Shown: one piece after another, positions 56,774-64,000 of the stretch | Position numbering within the stretch: position 1 is the first letter of the stretch | How the letters are laid out: the number at the start of each line of letters is the position of its first letter | Assembly (NCBI RefSeq): GCF_017592475.1 | Contig: NZ_JAGFNP010000012.1 | Span: 119,017 to 183,016, forward strand | Source of the DNA: Glycomyces niveus | GTDB lineage: Bacteria > Actinomycetota > Actinomycetes > Mycobacteriales > Micromonosporaceae | Direction of reading: 5' to 3' | Length of the DNA: 64,000 nt | Translations under genes and position numbers: made by a program | Notes under the pieces: model-generated | Told to the model about the DNA's origin: nothing | Database searches by the model: none | Seen by the model: the letters and a program-made list of their open reading frames with translations, nothing else

Positions 56774-58801
56774 CTACGCGTAGGGGTCTTCCTCCTCGTC
56801 CTCGGGTCCGCCGCCCCAGACGTCCTCGTCCTCGGCGATCCAGAACTGGCGCTCCATCTCCTTGTCGTCCTCCGGGCGCTGGCCGCCGCCGCCAACGGGG
56901 CCGCCCATCATGCCGCCCGAGCCGGTCCCGCGGCCGCCCGCTCCGGCACCCGCACCCGCGCCCGCGGCACCGGCCGCGCCCATCGCGCCGCCCATACCGC
57001 GCCCCCCGGCGCCCGAACCGAGGCTGCCGCCGCGGGTCGAACCGGGGGCCGAACCGCTGCCGGAGCCGCCGCCGGAGAGGCCGGACGTGCGGCCGGAGTC
57101 GAGCTTGCGCGGACCGGAGCCCGAGCCGGAACCCGGACTCGCGCCGAGGCCGGTGCTGCGGCCCGAGTCGAGTTTGCGGGGGCCCGACGAGCGCGGCGGG
57201 GTGATGCCGCGCGTGCCGCTCGGCTGGGTGACGATCGGGGGCGGCAGGTGGCTGCTGCCCGGACCGAGGCTGCTGCCGCCGATGCCGGTGGGCGGCAGCG
57301 TGGTCGTGCCGCCGCCACTGGCGAGACCGCCGCTCACGTCGTCGGGGTCGGTGCTGGCGTTCCACGGGTTGTCGTCGAGCCCGTTCAGGCCGCCCGCGCC
57401 CGTGTAGTCGGTCGGCGGCACGCCGCCGCCGTTCGGCCCGAGGCCGGTGCCGCCCAGCGAGTCCAGGCCGGTGCCGCCGTTGTAGCTCCCGGGCGGGTTC
57501 GCGCCGTTGCCGGTGAGGTCGTCGGGGTTGTAGTTCGACGCGAACGGGTTCGCGTCGTCCAGTCCATTGAGGCCGCCGCTGCCGTTCACGTCGCCGGGCA
57601 GGTTCCCGCCGTTGTAGCCGGTGCTGTTGAGGCCGTTGGCGTTGAGGCCGCTCGTGTCCGGGTTGCCGCCCAGGCCCTTGAGATCGGTGGGCGGGGTGAT
57701 GGAGTCCATGCCCCCGCCGCCGAGGTCGGGCATGCCGCCGCCCCCGCCCGCGTCCAGTTCCGGCGGGTCGAACTTGTCGGTCTCGCCGTCGTTGAAGGTG
57801 GTCGGCTCGGCCTTGCGCACGTCGGGCGCGATCTCCTGGACGTGGGCCTCGACGTTGGCGTGCCGCTCGGTCACCTCTTCGTTGACGCGGGCCGACTCCT
57901 CCTCGAGCTGCTCGGAGCCCTCCGCGCCCAGGGCGATCAGCTGCTCGTCGGCGTACTCGTCGGCCTTCTTGCGGGCCAGCTCCTCGCCCTTGAGGCCGTC
58001 TACTTCGTACTCGGGGTTGGCGTTGACGTACTCGAGCCACCGGTTGTAGGTGGTCTCGCGCCCCTCCTGGACCTCGTCGATCACCGTCGGGTCGAACCCG
58101 GCGAGCTCGACCGCCTTCTTGATCTCGTCGTTCTTGTGGATCTCGCAGTTCTTGAAGAACGGCGGCCGGATGTGGATCTGGTGCGAGCCGCAGCTGGTGC
58201 CCTGCATGTAGAACTTCGGCGCCGGGTAGACGCAGGAGGTGCCGCCCTGCTGTTCGTAGATCTCGGACTGCTTGTCGTCCAAGAGCTTCACGACGCCGCC
58301 CTTACCGTCCTCGCCGGCGATGTCGCCGCTCACCGTCTTGCAGTTCTTGAGGACGGTCTCGGTCTGCTCCTCGAAGGCGTCGAAGTCGTCGCCCTTCCAG
58401 AAGCCCGAGAGGGTCGACAGGCCCTCCTTGAGCTTCGGCGCGATCGCCGCGAACGCCTCCTGGAACTCGATCCACTCGTCGCGGATCGTGTCGAGGGCGT
58501 AGTCCGCCTCGGGCTGGGGCCGGATCGAGGCGACCATGCTCTTGATGGTCTGGCCCTCGGGGAGCATCATCGTGCCCTCGCGCGCGGCCTTGATGCTGTC
58601 GATCTGGTCGGCCCTGGGCACGGCCGACATGAGCTTGACCCAGGCGGGCTCGGCCGGGTCCTCAGTGGCGTTCGTGCACTCGTCGTGGCTGCACTGCGGG
58701 CTCACCCGCAGCGAGTTCTGCGCGGACGTGTAGGAGGCGCCGCTCAGGCCCTCGGAGAGCTTCCCGTAGTCGGTACGCTCGAACTTTTCCTCTTCGGACA
58801 T
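56774..58801 (-). CDS. Large WXG100-like ESX-type protein with Gly/Pro-rich tail
   Basis: 675 aa. The N-terminal half (about 1-330) is helical. It contains 'LSGFWKGDDFDAFEEQTE', the WxG-D-x-A-F turn of WXG100-type proteins, and several Cys. From about 350 onward it is Gly/Asn/Pro/Ser-rich and includes two copies of 'GPRKLDSGR' (about 530-580). It ends in an acidic 'EDVWGGGPEDEEEDPY' tail. This is the layout of actinobacterial type VII secretion substrates with long disordered tails. It is 54 bp downstream of a 107-aa gene and should be co-transcribed. No secretion machinery is in the window. Confidence 0.8.
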   Translation of the reverse strand: MSEEEKFERTDYGKLSEGLSGASYTSAQNSLRVSPQCSHDECTNATEDPAEPAWVKLMSAVPRADQIDSIKAAREGTMMLPEGQTIKSMVASIRPQPEADYALDTIRDEWIEFQEAFAAIAPKLKEGLSTLSGFWKGDDFDAFEEQTETVLKNCKTVSGDIAGEDGKGGVVKLLDDKQSEIYEQQGGTSCVYPAPKFYMQGTSCGSHQIHIRPPFFKNCEIHKNDEIKKAVELAGFDPTVIDEVQEGRETTYNRWLEYVNANPEYEVDGLKGEELARKKADEYADEQLIALGAEGSEQLEEESARVNEEVTERHANVEAHVQEIAPDVRKAEPTTFNDGETDKFDPPELDAGGGGGMPDLGGGGMDSITPPTDLKGLGGNPDTSGLNANGLNSTGYNGGNLPGDVNGSGGLNGLDDANPFASNYNPDDLTGNGANPPGSYNGGTGLDSLGGTGLGPNGGGVPPTDYTGAGGLNGLDDNPWNASTDPDDVSGGLASGGGTTTLPPTGIGGSSLGPGSSHLPPPIVTQPSGTRGITPPRSSGPRKLDSGRSTGLGASPGSGSGSGPRKLDSGRTSGLSGGGSGSGSAPGSTRGGSLGSGAGGRGMGGAMGAAGAAGAGAGAGAGGRGTGSGGMMGGPVGGGGQRPEDDKEMERQFWIAEDEDVWGGGPEDEEEDPYA

Positions 58802-58855
58802 CGCTGCTACTCGCTCTCGGCCTCAAGGTGAACGGTGGAGTGGGGGCGCGGCCGG

Positions 58856-59179
58856 TCAGAGGAGCGAGGCATAGCCGTCCATCTCGTCCGCGGCGGTCTG
58901 GTCCGACTCCTCGGCGAGGTCGGCGGAGTCGTTGAGGGTCTTGATCATCCCGTGCAGGGCCTCGCGGAGGTCCTGCAGATTGTCCCAAGTGGTCTGATGG
59001 AACGTCTCGTAGTTCGTGCGGGCGGTCGCGGAGGCGTCGAGCTGCCCGAACGCGGGCAGGAGGCCCAGCCGCTGGCCGTTCTCCATGCGCGGGATGAGGG
59101 ATTCGAGGTGGTCGAGCTGCTCGCGGACGACAGTCCGGTACTCCTCGAGCGCTTCGGTGTCGATGACGCGTTCGGCCAT
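58856..59179 (-). CDS. Small WXG100/EspC-like protein
   Basis: 107 aa, all helical: 'MAERVIDTEALEEYRTVVREQLDHLES' then 'GLLPAFGQLDASATARTNYETFHQTTWDNLQDLREALHGM'. The central hairpin and 'TTWDNL' match small ESX-associated proteins (EspC/PE-like or WXG100-like) that pair with a larger partner. The next gene downstream codes for the large WXG-type protein. No secretion signal is visible, as expected for the type VII pathway. The pair may be co-secreted as a complex. Confidence 0.75.
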   Translation of the reverse strand: MAERVIDTEALEEYRTVVREQLDHLESLIPRMENGQRLGLLPAFGQLDASATARTNYETFHQTTWDNLQDLREALHGMIKTLNDSADLAEESDQTAADEMDGYASLL

Positions 59180-59542
59180 TGAGGTCGCCTATCCGTTGGT
59201 GATGCGCGCTCCCACGCCTGCGCCGGTGCTGTCTCGGCGCACGCCGGTGAGCGCTCTCTGGGTGGCGCGCCCGCGAAGGGTCGCATTCGCTGGCGCGCGC
59301 AAGAGCGGAGATGGCGCCAATGATAAGCACACCTTTCCGAAACCCGCGGTTCGCCACCCCTCGCCCCGAATATCCGCAATCGCTTGGACACCAAGGCGTT
59401 TCAATGCCCTCAGCGGGGTTGAGCAGCGCGGACGCGAGGCCGCCGCCCGCGCGGACGCGGGCGGCGGCCTCCTGATCCGAAGGAGTGCTTACGGATTCGT
59501 TATGAGAACTTCATATTCGAACGCGTTCCACACGCCGGTGGT
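59180..59542. other. 363-bp non-coding gap
   Basis: The part next to 59180 carries the promoter of the ESX-type pair; the left part of the sugar-transport terminator is at 59436-59471. The remaining sequence has only short frames without good codon use, and no gene is supported. Confidence 0.6.
59436..59471 (-). terminator. terminator of the sugar ABC operon
   Basis: A perfect 15-bp GC-rich stem (59436-59450 with 59457-59471) and 6-nt loop lie 72 bp beyond the last operon gene. Confidence 0.8.
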
Positions 59543-60421
59543 TCACTGCTTCACCGCCCCCGCGACGAGACCGGACTGCCAGTACCGCTGGAGGAACAGG
59601 AACGCGATCACCAGCGGGATGATCGACAGGAGCGAACCGGTGATCACCAGCGGGATGAGGTCGCCGCTCGAGCCGCCCGCCGCGGCGGCCTGGCCCTGCC
59701 AGCGCGCCAGGCCCACGGTGATCGGGTACAGCTCGGGGTCGTTGAGCATGATGAGCGGCAGGAAGTAGTTGTTCCAGGTGTGCACCAGGGCGAACAGCAG
59801 GACCGTCGCGAAGCCGGGTGCGAGGAGGCGGAGCACGACTTGGAAGAAGATCCGGAACTCGCTCGCGCCGTCGATGCGGGCGGCCTCGAGCAGGCTGTCG
59901 GGCACCGAGGCCTCGACGTAGACGCGCATGAGGAGCAGCCCGAACGGGTTGACGAGCGAGGGCAGGATGATCGCCCAGGGCGTGTCGGCGAGGCCGATCT
60001 CGCTGAACACCAGGTAGGTCGGGATCGCGAGCGCGGTCGTGGGGACCATGACCGCGCCGAGGACGACCATGAACATGGTGCGGTCGCCTTTGAAGCGGTA
60101 CTTGGAGAAGCCGTATCCGGCGAGGGCGGCCAGGAGCGCTCCGCCGCCCGCGGCGGTGACCGCGTACAGGAGGGTGTTCCACAGCCACTGGAGGAAGACG
60201 CCGTCGTCCTGGGTGAGCGTGAGCCTGATGTTCTGGAACAGGTGGAAGTCGCCGGAGAACCAGAGTCCGAAGGTGGAGAACAGGTCCTCGCTGGTCTTGC
60301 TGGAGGCGACGACGAGCCAGAACAGCGGGAGCAGGAAGTAGGCCGCGGCGGCGAGCATGCCGATGGTGAGGACGGTGCTGCGCTTCGGCTTGCGGCGGCG
60401 CGGCTTGCTGATCGTGGTCAT
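59543..60421 (-). CDS. Sugar ABC transporter permease (MalG type)
   Basis: 292 aa, ATG at 60421, overlapping the upstream permease gene by 4 bp. It has six membrane helices and the EAA motif 'EAARIDGASEFRIFFQVVLRLLAPG' that contacts the ATPase, with 'YLVFSEIGLADTPWAIILP' before it, typical of the CUT1 family. Together with the MalF-type permease and the binding protein it forms an oligosaccharide importer. The ATPase is not encoded here; such operons use a shared MsiK ATPase in actinomycetes. Confidence 0.93.
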   Translation of the reverse strand: MTTISKPRRRKPKRSTVLTIGMLAAAAYFLLPLFWLVVASSKTSEDLFSTFGLWFSGDFHLFQNIRLTLTQDDGVFLQWLWNTLLYAVTAAGGGALLAALAGYGFSKYRFKGDRTMFMVVLGAVMVPTTALAIPTYLVFSEIGLADTPWAIILPSLVNPFGLLLMRVYVEASVPDSLLEAARIDGASEFRIFFQVVLRLLAPGFATVLLFALVHTWNNYFLPLIMLNDPELYPITVGLARWQGQAAAAGGSSGDLIPLVITGSLLSIIPLVIAFLFLQRYWQSGLVAGAVKQ

Positions 60422-61350
60422 CGCCGGCTCCTGCGGTCGGTGGCGAACATGAACGCGTACGAGCCGGCCAGGATGACCAGGCCGAGCACGAACGAGACGG
60501 CGGCGGCGTAGTTGTACTCCTGGCCCACGAACGCGAGGTTGTAGGCGTAGAGGTTGGGCGTGTAGGCCTCGTCGATCACGGTGGGCGCCAGGGACTGCAT
60601 GAGCTGCGGTTCGTTGAACAGCTGGAGGCTGCCGATGATGGAGAAGATCATGCAGACGGCGAGCGCGCCTTTGAGGGCGGGGATCTTGATGCTCCAGGCG
60701 ATGCGCCACTGCCCGGCGCCGTCGACGGCGGCGGCTTCGTAGATGTCGGTGGAGACCGAGCGGAGGGCGGCGTAGAGGATCACCATGTTGTACCCGGTGA
60801 ACTCCCAGAACACGATGTTGGCGAGGGAGCCGAGCATGAGGTGCTTGCTGAGGAAGTCGGGCGCGCTGAGGCCGACGGCCTCGGCGAGCTGCGCGAAGGG
60901 CCCGAAGTCGGGTCCGTAGAGGAAGCCCCACATGAGGGTCGCGATGACGCCGGGGACGGCGTACGGGACGAAGATGCCGAGCCGGGTGGTCCGTTTGAGG
61001 CGGGTGAGGCCGGTGTCGAGCGCGAGCGCGAAGGCGAGCGCGGCGACGAGCATGATCGGGACCTGGATGAGGAAGAAGAGGCAGACGCGGGCGATGCCGG
61101 TCCACAGCTGCTCGTCGCCGAAGGCGCGGGTGTAGTTCTCGAGGCCGACGAAGACGTTGCCGCCCACGAGCTGTTCGCGGAAGAGGCTGAAGTAGGCGGC
61201 GTAGAGGAGCGGGAGGGCGAACATCGCGAGGAAGACGATCATGAACGGGGCCACGAACATGTAGCCGGCGAGCGCCTTGCGGCCTCGGCGAATCTTGCGA
61301 GCCGTGAATGCGCGCGGTGTGCCCTGTCGGAGGGTGCGGGTGTCGGTCAT
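60418..61350 (-). CDS. Sugar ABC transporter permease (MalF type)
   Basis: 310 aa, ATG at 61350. Six membrane helices; EAA motif 'YEAAAVDGAGQWRIAWSIKIPALKG'; and 'YAVPGVIATLMWGFLYGPDFG' typical of CUT1 permeases. It overlaps the binding-protein gene upstream and the MalG-type gene downstream by 4 bp each, so the three are translated as a unit. The substrate is probably an oligosaccharide released from plant walls. Confidence 0.93.
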   Translation of the reverse strand: MTDTRTLRQGTPRAFTARKIRRGRKALAGYMFVAPFMIVFLAMFALPLLYAAYFSLFREQLVGGNVFVGLENYTRAFGDEQLWTGIARVCLFFLIQVPIMLVAALAFALALDTGLTRLKRTTRLGIFVPYAVPGVIATLMWGFLYGPDFGPFAQLAEAVGLSAPDFLSKHLMLGSLANIVFWEFTGYNMVILYAALRSVSTDIYEAAAVDGAGQWRIAWSIKIPALKGALAVCMIFSIIGSLQLFNEPQLMQSLAPTVIDEAYTPNLYAYNLAFVGQEYNYAAAVSFVLGLVILAGSYAFMFATDRRSRR

Positions 61351-62696
61351 GGCCGCCTCACCGTGAATCCCTGGTATTTCGCGTACTCTTCGGTGCGTTG
61401 CTGCCACGCCTCCATGGCGGCGACGGCGTCGGTCTTCTCGGCGACGGCCGTGCCGACGGTGGCGGTGAAGTCGGCGTAGACCTTGTCCTGGAACGGGGCC
61501 CATTGGAAGTCGGGATGGACGGACTCGCCGATCTGGGCGAAGAGGCCGTTGACCTCCTGGCCGCCGTAGAACTCGAGCTGCTGGCCGGTGAAGGCGGGGT
61601 CGTCGAGGATCGCCTTGGCGGGCGGGTAGAGGAACTGCTCGTTCGCCATGGTCGCGGTCGACTTCGGGTCGGTGTTGATGAACTGGGCGAAGACGGCGGC
61701 GGCGATCGGGTTGCGGGTGGTGGCCATGACCGCGGAGGTGGAGCCGCCCCAGTTGGACGAGACCTGCTGCCCCGCTTCCCATTGCGGGAGCGGGGCGACG
61801 CGCCAGAGGCCGGAGGTGGAGGCGGCGGCGGACTGGAGGAAGGTCGGGGCCCAGGCGGGGGCGACCCAGGTGGCGTACTTGCCCTTGTTGAGGGCCTGGT
61901 ACCACTGGTCGTTGAAGTCGGCGTCGACCGCGATGAGGTCCTGTTCGGACAGGTCGCCCCAGTAGCGGGCGACCTTCTCGGCCTCGGGCGAGGTGAGGTC
62001 CACGTTGAGGTCGGGGCCTTCGGAGCCGCCGAACGGGTCGGCGCCGGCCTGCCAGAGCATGGCGGCGAAGAACGCGCCTTGGGAGGGCGCGAAGTTCGTC
62101 AGGTAGACCTCGGGGTCGGCCGCGCGCAGTGCTGCTGCGGCGGCGGCGAAGTCGTCCCAGGTGGCGGGCACGTCGATGCCGTGGGCCTGGAAGATGTCCT
62201 CGCGGTAGAGCATGCCCATGGGGCCGGTGTCCTGCGGGATGGCCCAGACCTCGCCGTTCGCGCCTGACACCTGGGACCAGGCGAACTCGACGAACTGGTC
62301 GCCGATGTCCTTGGCGCCGTAGGGGGCGAGGTCGAGCAGGTCGTCGGTGATGACGAAGGACTGGATCATCTGGTATTCGAGCTGGGCGATGTCGGGGGCG
62401 CCGTTCCCGGCGCGCAGCGCGGTGCGGAGCTTGGCGTAGTGCGGGTTGCCCTGGCCGGCGTTGACGACGTCCACTTTGACCTTCGGATAGGCCTGGTGGA
62501 AGAGCTCGACCTCTTTCTCGATGCCGGGCACCCAGGTCCAGAAGTTCAGTTCGGTCGGCTTGTCCATGGCCTCGTCGATCTGGGCCTGGGTGACGTTCGC
62601 GGGCGGGTCGACGGTGTGCCTGCCGCAGGCCGCGAGCGCCAGTGGGCCCGCGAGCGCGGCCGCGAGGCCGCTCCTGCGACTGAAACGGGGATGCAT
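61347..62696 (-). CDS. Sugar-binding lipoprotein of ABC importer
   Basis: 449 aa. The signal peptide 'SRRSGLAAALAGPLALAACG' ends in a lipobox (LAAC, Cys24), so the protein is anchored in the membrane. The body is a SBP_bac_1 fold: 'FWTWVPGIEKEVELFHQAYPKVKV', 'VWAIPQDTGPMGMLYREDIF', 'NWGGSTSAVMATTRNP'. It is the first gene of the operon and overlaps the MalF-type gene. It should bind an oligosaccharide, possibly xyloglucan- or arabinogalactan-derived given the GH31, GH127 and GH30 genes nearby. Confidence 0.93.
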   Translation of the reverse strand: MHPRFSRRSGLAAALAGPLALAACGRHTVDPPANVTQAQIDEAMDKPTELNFWTWVPGIEKEVELFHQAYPKVKVDVVNAGQGNPHYAKLRTALRAGNGAPDIAQLEYQMIQSFVITDDLLDLAPYGAKDIGDQFVEFAWSQVSGANGEVWAIPQDTGPMGMLYREDIFQAHGIDVPATWDDFAAAAAALRAADPEVYLTNFAPSQGAFFAAMLWQAGADPFGGSEGPDLNVDLTSPEAEKVARYWGDLSEQDLIAVDADFNDQWYQALNKGKYATWVAPAWAPTFLQSAAASTSGLWRVAPLPQWEAGQQVSSNWGGSTSAVMATTRNPIAAAVFAQFINTDPKSTATMANEQFLYPPAKAILDDPAFTGQQLEFYGGQEVNGLFAQIGESVHPDFQWAPFQDKVYADFTATVGTAVAEKTDAVAAMEAWQQRTEEYAKYQGFTVRRP

Positions 62697-62752
62697 CCGA
62701 CATCGGTCCTTCCTGTTGCGCGCCAGTGCGATTCAGGATTCGTGTGCTGGCA

Positions 62753-63799
62753 CTACTCGGTGAGGGGCGGAGCGGTGGAGGCGCGGACGACGAGGCGCCG
62801 GCGCGGTGCCGCCGGCGTCGCCTCCCGCGGCGCGGCCCCGGGCAGGAGCCGCAGGAGGTGCTCGAGGGCGTGGGTCGCATCGCCTTCGAAGTCCTGCTGG
62901 ACGGTGGTCAGCGGCGGGGTGAGGTAGGCGGCGGCGGGGATGTCGTCGAAGCCGACGAGCGAGACGTCCGCGGGGACGCGCCGCCCGGCTTCGTGGAGCG
63001 CGCGGGCGAGCCCGATCGCGGTGTCGTCGTTGGCGCAGAACACGGCCGTGGCCTCGGGCGGCAGGAGGCGCCCGGCGGCGTACCCGCCCGCGGGGGTCCA
63101 GTCGCCCTGCAGGGGCGGGGGCGGTTCGATGCCGCGCGCCCGGTGGGCCTGGGCCCAGCCTTCGAGGCGTTCGCGCCCTTCCCACCAGTCCTGCGGGGCG
63201 GCGATGTGCCACACCTGCCGGTGGCCGAGGTCGAGCAGGTGCTCGACGGCTTCGCGGCAGGACGCGGCGGTGCGGCCGCGGGCGAGGGCCACATGCTCGG
63301 CGGGGAGGTCGGCGGCCTGGCCGAGGCTCACGATGGGCACGCCGGCGTCGGGGCGCAGGTGCTGGCCCTCGTCCTTGGGCTCGGAGAGGATGATGCCGTC
63401 CACCCCTTGGGCGAGCAGCCAGTCGACGGACTCCTGGACGGCCTCCGGCTGGCCCTCCGGGGTGTTGGCGACCATGAAGGAGAGCCCGGCGGCGCGGGTG
63501 GCGCGCTCCAGTGCCACGAGCATCGAGGCGGGGCCGTAGAGGGCGGAGCCGAGGGAGACGACGCCGATGCGCTTGAAACGGCCGGTGATGAGCGCGCGGG
63601 CGGCGGTGTTGGGGCGGAAGCCGAGTTCGGCGGCGGCGCGGAGGACCTTCTCGCGCAGTTCCTCGCTCACATACCGCTCGTTGTTGACGACGCGGGAGAC
63701 GGTCTTCTGCGAGACCCCGGCCAGCCGCGCCACGTCGGTCATGCCGGGCGGCCTGCGCCGGGCGTCGCCGTCGCTCTCGGGCGCGATCGGGGAGGTCAT
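62753..63799 (-). CDS. LacI-family transcriptional regulator
   Basis: 348 aa. The LacI helix-turn-helix is 'MTDVARLAGVSQKTVSRVVNNERYVSEE' (about residues 20-47) and the hinge follows with 'GFRPNTAARAL'. The rest is the periplasmic-binding-like effector domain ('VDGIILSEP', 'FCANDDTAIGLARALHEAG', 'LVGFDDIPAAAYLTPPLTTVQQDF'). It sits 56 bp upstream of the sugar-transport operon and downstream of the GH31 gene, so it likely controls both by responding to a sugar. Inverted half-sites lie in its own promoter. Confidence 0.93.
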   Translation of the reverse strand: MTSPIAPESDGDARRRPPGMTDVARLAGVSQKTVSRVVNNERYVSEELREKVLRAAAELGFRPNTAARALITGRFKRIGVVSLGSALYGPASMLVALERATRAAGLSFMVANTPEGQPEAVQESVDWLLAQGVDGIILSEPKDEGQHLRPDAGVPIVSLGQAADLPAEHVALARGRTAASCREAVEHLLDLGHRQVWHIAAPQDWWEGRERLEGWAQAHRARGIEPPPPLQGDWTPAGGYAAGRLLPPEATAVFCANDDTAIGLARALHEAGRRVPADVSLVGFDDIPAAAYLTPPLTTVQQDFEGDATHALEHLLRLLPGAAPREATPAAPRRRLVVRASTAPPLTE

Positions 63800-63800
63800 A

Positions 63801-63860
63801 GGGCTCCAAAACGGGTCTGACTACGCTGTCAGGCGCAACCTACGCCACGTTTTGGAGCCC
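63801..63860. promoter_or_regulatory. inverted half-sites before lacI-type gene
   Basis: GGGCTCCAAAACG (63801-63813) is exactly inverted at 63848-63860, 34 bp apart, flanking the promoter region of the LacI gene. LacI-type tetramers often bind two such sites and loop the DNA. A long-stem hairpin that ends the GH31 transcript is the other possibility. Confidence 0.55.
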
Positions 63861-63877
63861 TGTCAAGTTCCGGCCGC

Positions 63878-64000
63878 CTAGATCGTGCCGATGAGTTCCG
63901 GCAGGGCCCCGTCGCGTGCGAAGACCGGGATGACCTCGATCGGGGCCTCGGCGTCGATCCACTGTCCACCCTGGTGCACCGCACCGGAATGAAGATCGGT
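63878..64000 (-). CDS. GH31 glycoside hydrolase, C-terminal end (partial)
   Basis: Only the last 40 codons are in the window; the gene continues beyond 64000. The encoded end, 'DLHSGAVHQGGQWIDAEAP' followed by 'IEVIPVFARDGALPELIG', matches the C-terminal beta domain of GH31 alpha-glucosidases and alpha-xylosidases ('GGxWxxxxAPLxxIPVFxRxGA'). As the first known gene of a sugar-use block with LacI and an ABC importer, alpha-xylosidase acting on xyloglucan fragments is a reasonable guess. Confidence 0.75.
   Translation of the reverse strand, partial: TDLHSGAVHQGGQWIDAEAPIEVIPVFARDGALPELIGTI

Noticed and set aside
57000..57700. Tandem repeats inside the ESX-type gene as a CRISPR or satellite array
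   Set aside because: The repeats are irregular and encode Gly/Asn/Pro-rich protein; no constant spacer length.
55928..58831. 967-codon plus-strand frame across the TetR and ESX genes
   Set aside because: Arg/Ala/Val/Gly-rich antisense and out-of-frame reading of the TetR gene and of the large ESX-type protein.
1..64000. Genomic island or prophage
   Set aside because: No integrase, transposase, tRNA end or composition shift was seen; G+C and codon use are even across the window.

Overview
The window is high-GC DNA (visibly about 70% G+C) with densely packed genes. It carries actinobacterial hallmarks: ESX/WXG100-like secreted proteins, NarL-type two-component genes, DivI1A repeats, EACC1 and caspase modules, MmyB-type XRE regulators, and many genes whose -10 box lies 6-7 nt before the ATG (leaderless transcripts). 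It looks like chromosomal sequence of a saprophytic filamentous actinomycete. The mix of glycoside hydrolases and lineage-restricted secreted proteins would suit a Glycomyces-like organism, but that genus is a guess. No tRNA, rRNA, CRISPR array, insertion sequence or phage block was seen.

Layout. 1-12 kb: small regulator-plus-oxidoreductase units (HxlR/NmrA; PP2C phosphatase; TetR/SDR with two operators; aldo-keto reductase; SDR/XRE; ArsR with two AHSA1 proteins) and a large secreted GH30 enzyme with lectin, Ig-like and discoidin modules. 12-19 kb: a decayed cysteine-rich secreted protein gene, a methyltransferase, TetR/NmrA, quinone reductase, a CBM2-like anchored protein, OsmC and an AlkZ-like DNA glycosylase. 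19-25 kb: an EACC1 protein and a caspase fused to two DivI1A repeats, then a flavin monooxygenase under a GntR-TetR fusion regulator. 25-30 kb: a secreted serine protease, membrane proteins, a polysaccharide deacetylase and ProC. 30-38 kb: a membrane VWA/substrate-binding protein translationally coupled to a Tat-type solute-binding protein, then a two-component system. 38-45 kb: a heterodimeric ABC exporter with complementary degenerate ATP sites and a large TPR protein. 45-49.6 kb: secreted proteins and a nucleosidase/membrane-protein pair whose C-termini both carry Gly/Asn-rich beta-prone tails, divergent from an NrtR-like Nudix regulator. 49.6-64 kb: GH127, PhoX-like protein, paired RibD-like reductases with TetR, an orphan ESX-type pair, and a sugar ABC operon with LacI and the end of a GH31 gene.

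How they fit together. GH30, GH127, GH31, the CBM2-like protein and the sugar ABC operon point to breakdown of plant cell-wall galactans, arabinans or xyloglucan, with LacI-type control. Two modules look like cell-suicide or immunity systems: EACC1-caspase-DivI1A (19.7-21.3 kb) and nucleosidase plus transmembrane partner with an ADP-ribose-sensing type regulator (46.1-49.6 kb). The second is the best candidate for an undescribed system. The VWA/SBP pair without permease or ATPase is a third unexplained module.
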